From Lichenostomus cassidix (Eukaryota > Chordata > Aves > Passeriformes > Meliphagidae): 64,000 nt of DNA. The stretch covers positions 56,086,666-56,150,665 of the forward strand of contig CM039179.1 of assembly GCA_008360975.2 (NCBI GenBank). The letters run 5' to 3'. Shown piece by piece: positions 12,638 to 24,530 of this stretch (position 1 is the stretch's first letter; the number at the start of each line of letters is the position of its first letter). The position numbers were made by a program, and so were the translations under genes. A model generated the notes under the pieces. The model was given only the letters and a program-made list of their open reading frames with translations, was not told the DNA's origin and made no database searches.

Positions 12638-13178
12638 TGTGGTGGATTGACCCTGGCCAGCAGCTAGACAGCACACAGCTGCCTGCTCACTCCTTATCCC
12701 CAGCAGGATGAGGGGGAGAAGAGCAGGAGCAAAAGTGAGAAAACTTATGGGTTGAGATAAAGACACTTTAATAAGCACAGGAAAGAGGAAGGAAGGGGAA
12801 AAAAAACAGATGATGTAAAGGCAGTAATCTGCCACCTTCCACAAATAGATCAAAGCCCATCCAATCTCAGCAATGACTAGTACTGCACACAAAAAACTTC
12901 CCCAAGGTTTTTATTGTTAAGTGTGATTCCATATGGCATGGAATATTCATTTGGTCAATTTGTGTCAGCTGTATTGTGTCCATTCCCAAATTCTTACCCA
13001 CACTCAGCCTACCCACTGCAGGGACAGAGAAGAAAAGGGAGACAATTGTGCAAATACTGCTCAGCAATAGCCAAATCACTGGTGTGTGTTATCAACACTG
13101 CTTTAGTGAAAAATCCAAACCAGCATCATCTGGGCTGCAATGAAGGAAATTAACTCTATCCCAAAAAGACCCACTGCA
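12638..13178 (-). mobile_element. Solo LTR, ERVL-type avian endogenous retrovirus, minus strand
   Basis: A 541-bp unit reading TGTGGTGG...CCACTGCA on the plus strand. Its landmarks match the common neoavian ERVL LTR in order: the TGACCCTGGC end, the CAGGATGAGGGGGAG stretch, GGGTTGAGATAAAGACA, the TTTTTATTGTTAAG block, TGGTCAATTTG, CTGCTCAGCAATA, GTTATCAACACTG and AATTAACTCTATCCC. In that family's usual orientation the element lies on the minus strand, with a minus-strand AATAAA at 12910-12915. No internal retroviral sequence adjoins it. I see no matching 5-bp target duplication (TAAAT left, CCAGG right). Confidence 0.8.
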
Positions 13179-15361
13179 CCAGGCCTGGAAAATAAGTTGA
13201 AAAATGAAGAGGGAATAAAGTCTCAAACCCACTTTTTCAGGTTTTTTTTTGTTTGTTTGTTTTGTGTTGTTGTTGTTTGCTGTTCTGTATGTTTGGTATA
13301 ATTTTCTGGTGGCAAAACAGGCATTTTTTTATTATTTCCTTGAAGACCATGCATGGCAAAAAGGAAACTAAACCACAAAAATAAATCATAAAGTATGCTA
13401 CATCACTTTCTAGTATTTCCCTCAGTGTCTAATTCTATCACAAATAGGATCAGGTTTTATTTCTGATGGTTGACCATTGCTTTAGTGTCAGAACTTGTAA
13501 AAGTGTTGTTCTGTGAGGGTATTCCACATACATTGTTAATCAACTCTGGTGTGCTTATCAGCAGAAAGGATCCCATGGCTCTGAGGATATCTGTGAATGC
13601 CCTGTGGATTTGTATCTCTGATTCAAAAGTTGTTTGGGTTTTGGGTTTTTTTTTTATTTTCACAGGATAACTGATCTATACAGGAGATTATCTAGAAAAT
13701 TATAGGTATAGCCAAAGGACCATTTGGTTTCCATCTTATTACAATTTGACCTATTTTAGATAAATCTATTAAAATATTAATCTTGCTTTAAATTCTCAGG
13801 AGATGTGGTGTGTACAATATATTGTAAGGGCCAGAAGAAATCTACAGAAAATGTCTGCATAATCAGAAAAGACTTATAACCTAGATGCATGCAAATTTCT
13901 CATGTAAATCTCATGCAAAGTCATAAAAGATATCCTTAGACTTTTTTCTTTTTTTTTTATTATGTTAATGGTCAAGAGCGATAGAATATGAAAATTTTAT
14001 GAAAATTTATGGGGTTTAATGTAATTGCTGTCTTATTTGCAAGGCAAAAATACAAGAATCTCTGTAAAGATTTGAATTTACTTTACAAAGAGAAGAGAAG
14101 AAAATTTCGTTCATAAATTCAGAGAAATTTTTCATGAAGTATTTTGTATTACTTACTTTCTATTCATTAAATTTAGGAATGGTAAAAACTCCTGGTGAGA
14201 TTTGGATAAATGCAGGGGAAAGAAAAGTAAGATAAAATTCTCACTGAACTAAACTGGAATATCAAAGAAGGCTTGTCTAACTTCTGTAAATCATTTTCCT
14301 TGATGACAAGTGCTTTTTCTACATCTTAATGCTTCTACAGTGAAATTCTGTTGGTTCAAGTAATTATTTTCCCTGAACATCTCTTCTGAACCTTTCTATT
14401 GAGGATTCTGCCCTCCTAAAGACTCAGCAAAAGAGAACTTTTCCCTTAATATCAGCAGCTGTTAGTGCAAATCAGGCATTTCAGACCAAAACACTGACCA
14501 GACTTAGCAGAGAGCTGACCCTGCTATGCCAGATGTAACCTCACGAGCCAAGAGCTGGAAGGTATTGGTGTCTTAAACTGTCACAGGTCGAGGTCAGTAA
14601 AGCATATTGGCTCCAAGACAAAGACTGAAGTTCCAATGCTGAAGGTAGTGACAAAATCTCTTTGACATCTCTAGGTCAGAATTATAATTCACAGGACATC
14701 AACATGGCAATTCCGCAACCACTTGTACCACATAGTTAAAGGTGATTTTTAATAGATGTGTGCAGAAACAGGCGTGTGGATTCTGTCAGGAAAGTCATAA
14801 GAGAAAGGTTTATTTTATTCAGCATCTTCCCTCATAATTTATTATCCAAGACTTATTTACAATAATGACAATATTTTTGTTTTTTGAAAGAATGATTTAA
14901 TAAAATAACTGTTTTCCAATTTAGAAAAAGAAAACCAAAGGTGAAAAGAGGTTTATGAATTAATCAAAGAAAAATATAGGACTTATTTCAGACAGATACA
15001 GCTTTGTAGGCCTCTTTTCTAGTTGTTAATGAAAACTCACAAGTGTGTAAACACTTATAACTTTTCCATTATATGCTTGTTTTTATGTAGGCAAAATGCT
15101 TAATTTATTTTTGCAAAAACAGAAGTAAAATATTTTTATGACACAGAAGAAGGATGATAGGATTAATTAAAGTCAGTGAGTTGCTCTGAAATCTCATGTC
15201 TGTGAGCTTACATCATAGCAACTTTTTAATTTTTTTAATTAAATGCATTGAAAATTGGATATATTAGACATCGCATAAGAACACACATCCTTTTAAGATT
15301 CTCTGACTGATTTCTCATCCAGACAGGCCTTGAAAAATCCCAGGTAATAATCTGGATGTTT
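13179..15361. other. Unique non-coding stretch
   Basis: It contains a T/G-rich patch with GTTTGTTTG repeats near 13241-13280 and several short T runs. The segment 13470-13670 is open on both strands but resembles no known protein. No gene is recognised. Confidence 0.55.
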
Positions 15362-15415
15362 ATCCAAAGTGAAAAGAACACAGTTAGTTTGGACTGTGTT
15401 CTTTAGCCTTTGCAT
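15362..15415. other. Pre-miRNA-sized hairpin (perfect 11-bp core stem)
   Basis: AAAGAACACAG (15373-15383) pairs perfectly with CTGTGTTCTTT (15394-15404) across a 10-nt loop. After a symmetric 3x3 internal loop (TGA/AGC), CAAAG (15365-15369) pairs with CTTTG (15408-15412). After one C/C mismatch, AT (15362-15363) pairs with AT (15414-15415). The result is about 18 pairs in 54 nt. The shape fits a small pre-miRNA or the core of a palindromic transposon remnant. I recognise no known miRNA seed. Expression is unknown. Confidence 0.35.
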
Positions 15416-17334
15416 GAGATTTTTATGAATAGCACACAATACACAAGGACCTCAATGCTGGTCATTTTAAATAGTTCAGAGAAAACATATATAACATACA
15501 TATACAGACATCAAGCTCTTTCAGTTATACTATGAATTTTTGAGAGTGCAATTTTAAGAATAATAATCTCAAGGCATGCATCATATATAATTTCATCTCT
15601 AAACATAGGTTCATCTGATGTTTAGATTAGCTCCAATTGCTGGCACTGTTTAACCTTGGAAAAAGTGCTATAGATAGGTGAATTATTTGATATTGTAACT
15701 TAGTGGTGCTGTCTGCTGACATTTCTGGTAGCATAGTAGTCTTAGAATTCAAGATACTGATCAACAGTGCTCTGAGTTGTTAATGTAGGAACTGCTGTTT
15801 TCAGGGGCATAACTGTGGAAGAAGGAGCTATAACCATGTTGGAACTACTTTCACACCCATTCCTCAAAATGCATTTCTAAATCTGGAGAAAAGAAACTGA
15901 CAGAGAGACAGATAGTGTTTAAAATATTTGTAGAGCTGAGCATGTGATCCTTAACTTTCCAATACTTTCAAGATCTTTCCTTTTGCACTTGTATGATAGT
16001 GTTTGATTGACATTGTACTTTCACTGCAGGTTTACTGTGCCTGTTTGTGTACTTTTTTCCTAAGATTTCCTCCCAGTCTTCCTGAGGTCCCTCTCTTCAC
16101 CAAACACACAACATTCTGCAGAAAAGTCGTGAAGAAAAAAATCACCTTCGTCTTCATGACCTGATTGCCTTCCAAAGAGGCTGTGAGTGTGGTAATCTTA
16201 CTTTAAATACTGTTAAATATAAATGAAGATTTAAAGGCTATAGGAACTGAACTTGATTTCCTTTAATGTTTCTCATTAACTGATCATTCAAAAAAAAATG
16301 CGAAAATTGCCTGTTTCAACATTTTCTGTAGTAAATCAGACATGAACTTTGGGTTGCCATGCTACAGCCAATAATATTATTTGAAACTATGTTATTGTTA
16401 ATATCTGCACCTCTGGGGACTTGAAACACATGCTATTGGAAAAACTTAGCAAATTTCTGTTTATTTCATACTGTAAGGTTGTATTTCAACTGGGGCAAGG
16501 TGAAGGTTAACACAAGAAATCTTTTCTGCTCTTACATCTCACAAAGTTGAATACATTTCCCCTCAACGTCTGTATGACTTCGTGTAATTCTGTCTGTCTG
16601 CCTCAGATATCCTTGGATGACATCTACAAAGTAAGAATATAAATTTGGGAGTTTTTATAAAGAGTTTTGACATCCTAAAAATGAAAAATAAGATGTAAGT
16701 GCAAAGTACTGTTGTTTATCATCATGTATGAATATGAAATTCAGTCTGCTGCCTTATTTCTCTCTTTCACAATGCAGCAGGATTACAAATGTCAAATAGA
16801 TTTTTTTGTTAGTCATAACACAAGAATAACATGTTGTGAATAAAACTTTGTCAAATTAAAACATTATATGCTTCTTTTTGAAATACAGTGTATGTACATG
16901 CTAAAGAGAAAATGTTTCAGTAGTTACAGTCATTTTAGAACAAATGTCTTTGTATATAATGTTTGGTTTTCCCTGATGAATAGTTGAAGGTCGCATTATT
17001 AAAAGTGTTAATAAATTACAATATTTATGTTAGGTAATTAAACCTGCCAGATAAAAAAAATATTATCTGATGCATTGCATTCTATCTTTTTCAATCTTCA
17101 CTTAGGTAATTCAGTGAAAAGAATTTCAGAGTTAAGAAGAAAATAAATACAGATTTGTGTTTGGACTGAAAAAAATTTAAATGAGTAAATATGTTTTCCA
17201 GTTTTGTGTAATATGACAAATGCATTTTTTCCCCCAAACCATTTCAATTATGAAATAATGTTAATCTACATTTTTCTTTATAAAAATCCTAGAGCATTTG
17301 ATGAGATGCTAATTTTTTACCCCGACTTTGTGCA
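15416..17334. other. Unique non-coding stretch
   Basis: AT-rich DNA with no recognisable gene or repeat family. Confidence 0.55.
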
Positions 17335-17952
17335 AGCCATAATGACCCTAAGCAGCCTCACCTGGGATCCTGACTGATGCCTGGGGCCATTTCAGTTCCG
17401 GTATGGTGAAGGTGTGTCTGTCTTAAGCTCTGCCTCCAGGGTGCGCCAAGGTTACACACTGCAACCTTGTCCTCAGAACTGCCTTTGCCCCAGACTCCTT
17501 GTGCTCCTCATGGAACAGAAAGAAGCTGTGAAGAGTCAGGAACACAGGTCTTTGAGAAGTGGCTGAAATGGAGTTGTTTAATCTAGAGAAGAGAAGGCTC
17601 AGGAGGGACCTCATCATTCTCTACAACTACCTGAAAGAAGGCTGTAGTGAGGTGGATGTTGTTTTTTTCTCCCAAGTAGCAAGAAATAGAATGAGAGGAA
17701 ATGCCCTCAGGTTGCTCTAGGGGAGGTTTAGACTACCTACTAGGAAAAATTTCTTCACCAAAGTTGTTGTCAAGCCTTGGAGCAGGGTGCCCAGGGAAGT
17801 GGTTGAATCCGCATACCTGGAGGTTTATAAAAGACATGTAGATGTTGTACTTAGGGGCTTGGTTTAGTGGTGGACCTTGAGGTGCTGGGTTAATGGCTGG
17901 ACTTGATTATCTCAAAGGTCTTCGCTGACCTAAACAATTCTATGATTCTGAG
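17335..17952 (+). mobile_element. CR1 LINE, 3' fragment, plus strand
   Basis: The right two thirds match the CR1 3' region closely, with CTACAACTACCTGAAAG, AGGAAAAATTTCTTCACC, GCCCAGGGAAGTGGTTGA and the terminal ATTCTATGATTCT. Leftwards the match becomes weaker but stays in order, through the end of the ORF2 region, to about 17335. An indel appears near 17495. The left edge is approximate. The copy is 5'-truncated as usual for CR1 and has no coding potential. Confidence 0.88.
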
Positions 17953-18749
17953 ATCTTTTAGATAAAGACCCTATCAGAGCCTTCAGTGAAGGTGAAGATT
18001 AACTGTCATGTAGGTTGTAGACTTCAAGCTAAACTTCTATAGGTTTTTATTCCCCTGCAAGCATGTAATTTCAACGACAGGATTAGATGTGGTATTCCAG
18101 CTCTGAAATTGCTACATCATATCACCCAGACATAGGCTGAAGGAGTAATTCTCATAAAGACTGTGTTCAGTGAATGCTCAGTTCCTAGACTAGGAAAAGC
18201 TTTTGCTTCAAAATCATGTTGTTGCAAAAGAAATGTACCTTCCAGTTTGGTAATTCAAAATAGTGCATATCAGGTTTAGATATATGATTTTAAAAGGCTA
18301 TTGATTGTCTCTAAAAGGGACAGGATTCAGTGTAGCATACAGTTGAGATAGAATCTACCTAAAACTACAGTTAGGTGTCATTTTTCTGACCGGCTAAAAT
18401 TCAGTTTTATTGCATTACACTAGTGCACATAACCTAAAAGTATGTTGGTATCTGCACATTTCATTAAAATTTCAAATCTATCCTGAAATCCTTGCAACAT
18501 TGTCTTGCAGATCATGGATTCTCTATCTTCAATAACTCTCAGGGTTTTAGTTTTCCACAGTCTTTACACAGTTTGCTTGCATTTCCAGTTTTACATTTCT
18601 ATTTTTTCATATTAATTTTCATTACAGTCAATAGAATAGACTGATAAACCCTAGTAACTTACGAATCAAGTGAATCTCACCTCAGCAATCTCTGACTCTT
18701 CACCAAGAGGTACTGAAAAGAAAGGAAACCTTTGCCTTATTTCTTTCCA
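17953..18749. other. Unique non-coding stretch
   Basis: AT-rich DNA between two CR1 fragments. I see nothing in it. Confidence 0.5.
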
Positions 18750-18862
18750 GTTGTCCACCTCTCCAGCCACTCTTCCCTGAACCTGTAGCTCTTCATGGGG
18801 TTGTTGAGACCTAAGTCAGGTCCCAGCACTTCACCTTGTTGAACTCCTTAAAATTGTTCCAT
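18750..18862 (-). mobile_element. CR1 LINE, short ORF2-end fragment, minus strand
   Basis: The stretch carries CATGGGGTTGTTGAGACC, CAGGTCCCAGCACTT and CACCTTGTTGAACTCC in the order seen in the antisense of the CR1 reverse-transcriptase C-terminal region. Both edges are approximate. The 3' tail is absent, so it is an internal remnant. Confidence 0.65.
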
Positions 18863-21042
18863 GTAAGTATTTGGAGATCCTTATTTTGGATTTTCTTTTC
18901 AGAATAGAATTCTGCAGTGGACACTGATGTTTGTTTTCCCATTTTATTGTGCAAGAAATTTAGTGATTAAGCCAGAAATCTATCTCTTCACTGATTAAAC
19001 CTATTCTAAGACTCCATGGCTTTTTGATCATGCAGAATGAAAAATCTGTTTTTTTGCTTAACGTGTAGTATTGAATTTTACTTCCTACAGCATATATAGG
19101 AATTCATGCAAGCTACTTTCAAGGTATTCCGTTTCAAAAAAGATCCTGGATATTTGCATATTTTGCATTTGTAGGTCTTATTTTCTGTGGGTTCAGCTGG
19201 GCATTCCAACTTGATACTGATACATCCTAAGAAATATGATAACTGAAGATTTAACAGGTTAATTTGACAAAGAATGCATTTCCTGTCTTTGGAACAAGGC
19301 AGTTACTGTTTGTGTGTAAGGAGCACCCTGCTTGCAATGAGGTTGGAATGGAAGCAGTGTCTGCAGATTGTCTCATGAATATGCATTTCTCTTAGCACTT
19401 TCATCAAGATGCATAATGCTTTGGTCAGTCTTGTCTTTATAATCATCTACAAGGACTTAATGTTCTCTGGCCCATAATGACACCAAATTGCTTACAACTC
19501 CATAGATTCTTCTGTCATTCCTCTTTTCCTGAGATTTTTCTGGCCACTTTCTGAGACCTTGCTGCCCAATTATATTTATTGTGAGCGTTACTGATACTTG
19601 CTTGTAGACCTGAGTAAAGATTTTTAGTTTTGTAAATTATTTTGGAGTGTCTGTCATCACAGAATGTAAAACAAAATTGTAGTTTTAATGTACTTTAACA
19701 GAGAATCATTGTGAGTCTTGAAGCATATACTTAGACAATCTTGTATGAGGTAAGCACAAGGTACAACCATAATGTTTTGTCTGCAGTATCTGAAGATTCA
19801 TTGCTATTGTAATATATGTTACCACCTTTCTCATTAAGTAGGAAATTTTCCATTTACTCCAATTGAAATGACATTTTTGTAATTTTTGCTAACTTTTACT
19901 AGCTTGTGAATCACACAACTACTCCTAATTATTCTTGACCTTGTCCAAACCAAAGATCATGTGTACAGAAAAAACAATACAGCCCTTCCATTTGAATGGC
20001 CTTTGCAATACCAACTGCACTGAACAATGGCTGTGCAGGACATTGTAATACACTACCATGAACTATATTTCCCATATTAACTTAAGAATAAAACTAGTAC
20101 TTTCAGAACAGAATTTAATAGAGTCTCATTTTTGTGTTTCTGCACTCTGTGGATAAAAAAATGGAACCTTGCCTCCTCCAGGTGTCATCTTAGGTCTGAA
20201 CCCACAGAGTTATTTTGATACAGAGACTCTCTTCTTTTTCTGTTGAATGTAATGCCACCAGAATATAATGTTTATGTGTACTAGATATGGGAAAGCACTT
20301 AGTTGTGTGTCTTGTTTTTTGCGCTCATTTATTTCTATTTGTTATGTTACAGATGAATGTTCACTTTCATATCTGTGGTGGAGTGACTTGGATACTTCTC
20401 TCAGCTTCAGGTGCCAGGATGTATTGAAGCCTCTCCCAAAAAACATGTTAGTATGAAGTAGCAGAGGGTAACTGATTGACATAAAGCCTATGTTGCCAAA
20501 TTATAATGCTAGTAAATTATAGTACTCCTACTGACTATACATTTTATTTATTTGCTTTTTTAAAACTGTGAACAAGCATGTTCTGAGAACCTCAACCAGT
20601 GGGTGATTAGAGAAAAACGCTTCTCTTGCTGTGAACAAAGAGAAAAACAACAGTTTGGGTTTTTCCCCCTTGCATTTTGATTTAAAGATAAGTAGAGTGA
20701 GAAAAATCTTCTTTGTAAAATACATGTAAATCTCTGCTTTTCTTGAGAGGTGATGAAAGGGGAATGAGATGGTGAAGTTGATTGTTTTCAGCTTGCCAGT
20801 TTGGGAAATTTCTGTACTGAATTTCTGTGCTTTTTCTAGTCTCTTCAGACTACTCAAAAGGAAGGGTTCAAAAAAATGTAATATCCTCATTTGTGATAAT
20901 TCTCTGGATGACTATATGTTCTGAGTGACAATTGCTTTACACTTGTAGCTTTGTCTTATCCTAAGGACAATGAAAACTGCATTGCTGCATTTTGTAAGTG
21001 GGGTTTTTTTTGGTTGTGGATTTCCATGTGTGTTGGTTTGGG
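18863..21042. other. Unique non-coding stretch
   Basis: AT-rich DNA with no recognisable gene or repeat family. Confidence 0.5.
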
Positions 21043-21085
21043 GTTTTTTTTGTTTGTTTGTTTGTTTGTTTGTTTGTTTTGTTTC
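21043..21085. repeat. (TTTG)n microsatellite
   Basis: A T run followed by about eight TTTG units. A T/G-rich lead-in starts near 21000. Confidence 0.92.
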
Positions 21086-24000
21086 AGTTACATTTGATGT
21101 AACATAATTCTGAAGATCTTATTTGCCTTCATTCTCCTCAAAGAAGAACAGGAAGGCTCTATCCACCCTTCTTCACCCTATCTCACAGTTTTTATAAAAC
21201 TCGAAACAGACAGAAAATAAGAGACTATGCCCTCTGGAAGTATTTAGGAATCTATCCATTGTATTCAGTGGGCTTTGGATAAAGGCCTAAAGTAACATAA
21301 CACTATCAAGCAGACATTTCCTTTTTCTTTAGAACCCTTTAAAGGCTCATCCTTTTGTTTTGTTTCTAAAGTCTCTGATACCAGGAGGATAATATCTGTC
21401 TGCGAGTTAAAGACATATGAGCAGTAAGGAGGATCAAAACACAGCCAACTTCCAGTGCTACATCTGTGATGCAGAGTAATTGCTGTGCATGGTTTAAAAA
21501 TGAAATGGCTGCAGTGTAACTCACAGCTTCAGTGAGGTGAAGACTTTTAATCTTTCTTCCTATGTTAGTGAAGTCCAAATTCAATGCAAACTCATTGCGA
21601 TGCTTGTTCTCAGTAGAAAGCAATGTGGTCAAAGCTTATACTCTAAGGCACTGATTTTCTTGTTCTGTAGCCTGATATAAAAGGTGGATGACATTTTTAT
21701 TTGGGCAAGCCTTAGGAAGGGCCCATGAGGGAAAAATGGATAAAAGTTACCATTCTTGCATGTATCCAGAGCTGAGTTCTGATGTCAACGGAATTTCCCA
21801 AGTGAAGAATACTGTGGAATGAAACATTTACTTCATATCATTCAGTTAAATGAAGTCACTAATTTCTTTAGTTCAATTACCTTACGCAAAAGATGGGTAA
21901 CACAGTTAGATTCTTCAAAAGAAAATGGTACTTTTTTGAAATAGGAAATATTTTCCTCCTCAATAACCAGTTTGGCGCTGCATTTTTCACACTTTCAGGA
22001 GTATTACAGCTTCTGTGGGATATTAGTAGCCTACTTTAGTTTGGAAAATTCTGTGTTTTGACAATGCATAAATAATTCTTTATTGAGGGTTTGCAATTTC
22101 TAGCACATTTTATCCATTCTTTTGCTACTATGTCTAAGTATATTTATAAGCAAAGTATTTGCAGTACATATGATATTCTCAAACTGTTCACGCTTTTTGC
22201 TGTTTGTTATTTCAGGTGTGAAATTCGTCACCTAAGCCACCACTATGATTTCTAGTTTCTGCCGTGTTATGGTTGTTATTATTTTTTTCTTCATTGTTTG
22301 GTGATGACAGTATGGCCTCATTAATTCAGTGGAAGATTTCAGGGTAGGTTGCACAGTTAAAAGGATAATCACACCCTTTTCAAGTTTATGACTCCCGCTT
22401 TTATGTCTATTTGAATTTGTCCTGACTCCTTTTCACATCTGTGTTTTAGAGTGTTGTATGTCATTCTGAGCACTGTTGTGTTTGATTAGTCACCATGATT
22501 TATACTTAAGGTTTCATCAAAATGCTTGTCTGATCCAAATAAGTATATATCCCATTTCTTCTATTTTTTATGGAGTTTAGTCTGGCTCCTTCAGACACAG
22601 TTTAATTTTCTGGTTTATCAGATCAATTTGTCACAAAGAACAGAAACAGGTGAAAGAGCAGATCATCAATTCCTATTGTGTATGGGGCTGGATAATACTG
22701 AAATTGCATTGAATTAGACCTCAATGCTTACTGGTAGGGAAGAGAGAGATCTGTAATATATAGCAATTTTCAGTCATCATGTTATACTTGGAGCACGTAG
22801 AAATAGTAGCCTGACTATACCTAGTTATTGATTGACAGTAGTGACTTTAGACAGAATAAATTGATGAAAACCTCAAGCTTCCTTCTACCTTTACCCTTTG
22901 TTTTAGAGAACAAGCAACCATGAATCATTAGTACTTCCTTTTCATCCCTAAAGCCTTTTTTTATTTTTCTAAGGCCTGGACTTGAGTTTCTGAACTAGTA
23001 AATATTGGTAGTATTTTTCTACTGAAGACAGAACTGTAAAAAGCTGATTCTCTGGTGCAGAGAGTATGTGCAAAATAAGAAATCCTTATGGACAGTGTCC
23101 CTAGTAAGCTACTGGCCAGCTGAGGAAGAGAAAAAAAGTCAGATGATTTCCATCAAAATGTTATCCAACTCCTGGAATTATAGCCCAGGGGAAAGAGATT
23201 CATGTTTGAAATGTAACTCTGAAATTTCTTGTAGCTGGATGGTACTTATTTTCCATTGATAACACAGCCATGAAATGAATAATTACTGACAATTAATAAC
23301 AATTGTTATGAATATACTTCAGCTTTTGGAGTGAATAGCAATACGTCAAAATAGTGTATCCCTCTCACAACCTTAATAGAAGAATACAGGAGATAAATAG
23401 CTTACAGCTTTTTAACTTCAGGTTTATGCTCTTATTGATTCTGTGGTTCCCATAGTTCAGAATTATGTTCCTGGAAATAAATAAGCCTTGTGTAGAATTT
23501 TTTTAATGGAATTCAGATAGAAAGGAAACAAAGCACTTCTTTTACAGACAGTTTTCCTTGTCAAAGGTGTGTAACTAAGGTTAGTTTTGACATGAAATTG
23601 CATTTCATGATAATGAATGAAAAAAAGTTTGGTGAATCTTGACCTCTGTACTCAACATGAAAGAAACAATAGTTTGGTGCCTTCTGACTTCTCTTTCCCT
23701 TCTGGTCACAGAAGGTGAGTGGAAGATAGAAAAAATGGAGGGGTTGTGGCTTCATTTATTATGTTTTTCTGTATAAGAACACAGGACTAACAATAGCTCC
23801 ATGGATTTTCTGAAATTACAGTCTGTCCTATATTAGCCAAACAAGTGGATTCATCTTGCCTAACTTCAAATATAAAAATATAAATAAATATAAGAAAGTC
23901 AATTAAAAAGATACAACCTTTGTGACAGTGAAGGTACCTGAACTTCTGATATACGAGGGGAGGCTAAGCAAAGGCTCAGAGAAAATCTTATGATTTGTTA

Positions 24001-24298
24001 ACTGCATGATGTGAAAGAGTAAGTAAAATGGAACCAGACTCTTCTCAGTAGTGCTCAGTGTTGTGTTAACATTATCTTTGTTTCTTACTATCCAAATCCA
24101 ATTAAATTATCCTTATGTTAATTTTTTTTAAGTCAAGTCTGTTTTGTCCATGACAATATTTGATAGTCTATCTCCCTGTCTTTATCTTGATCTTTAATGA
24201 GCATTTTTACCTTATTTTCTCCTTCTGTCCTGTTCAGAAGAGTGACTGGATGAGTGGTGGACAGCTGGCTGAGGTCAACACACCACAGGCACAGCTAC
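21086..24298. other. Unique non-coding stretch
   Basis: No gene or repeat is recognised. A perfect 14-bp palindrome, ATAACAATTGTTAT, lies at 23296-23309. Confidence 0.5.
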
Positions 24299-24530
24299 AG
24301 AATCATAAAATAGCACAGGATGGAAGGGGCCTTGAAAGTTTGTCTATTCCAAAGCTTCAAGGGAAGGGGAGACTAGATGAGATTATCTCATAACCTGTCA
24401 GATTGCATCTTGAAAACCTCCAGTGATGGGGACTCTGTCATGTGCCTGTGGAGGTTCTTCCGGTGAATTGTTGTTCTCAGTGTAAATTTCTTTCTCATAT
24501 CAAAACGAAGTTGCAATAGAGCATCTTAAA
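24299..24530 (-). mobile_element. CR1 LINE, 3' fragment, minus strand
   Basis: It starts with AGAATCATAAAATAGC and AGGATGGAAGGGGCC, the antisense of a CR1 3' tail. TTGAAAACCTCCAGTGATGG and TTGTTGTTCTCAGTGT follow in the expected order. It is diverged and therefore old. The right edge is approximate. Confidence 0.8.

Noticed and set aside
12518..12892. 124-codon minus-strand frame
   Set aside because: It mostly overlaps the ERVL-type LTR, which is non-coding.
13457..13670. Segment open on both strands at once
   Set aside because: Both translations look superficially protein-like, but neither matches a family I know and mirror-image openness is a common chance effect.
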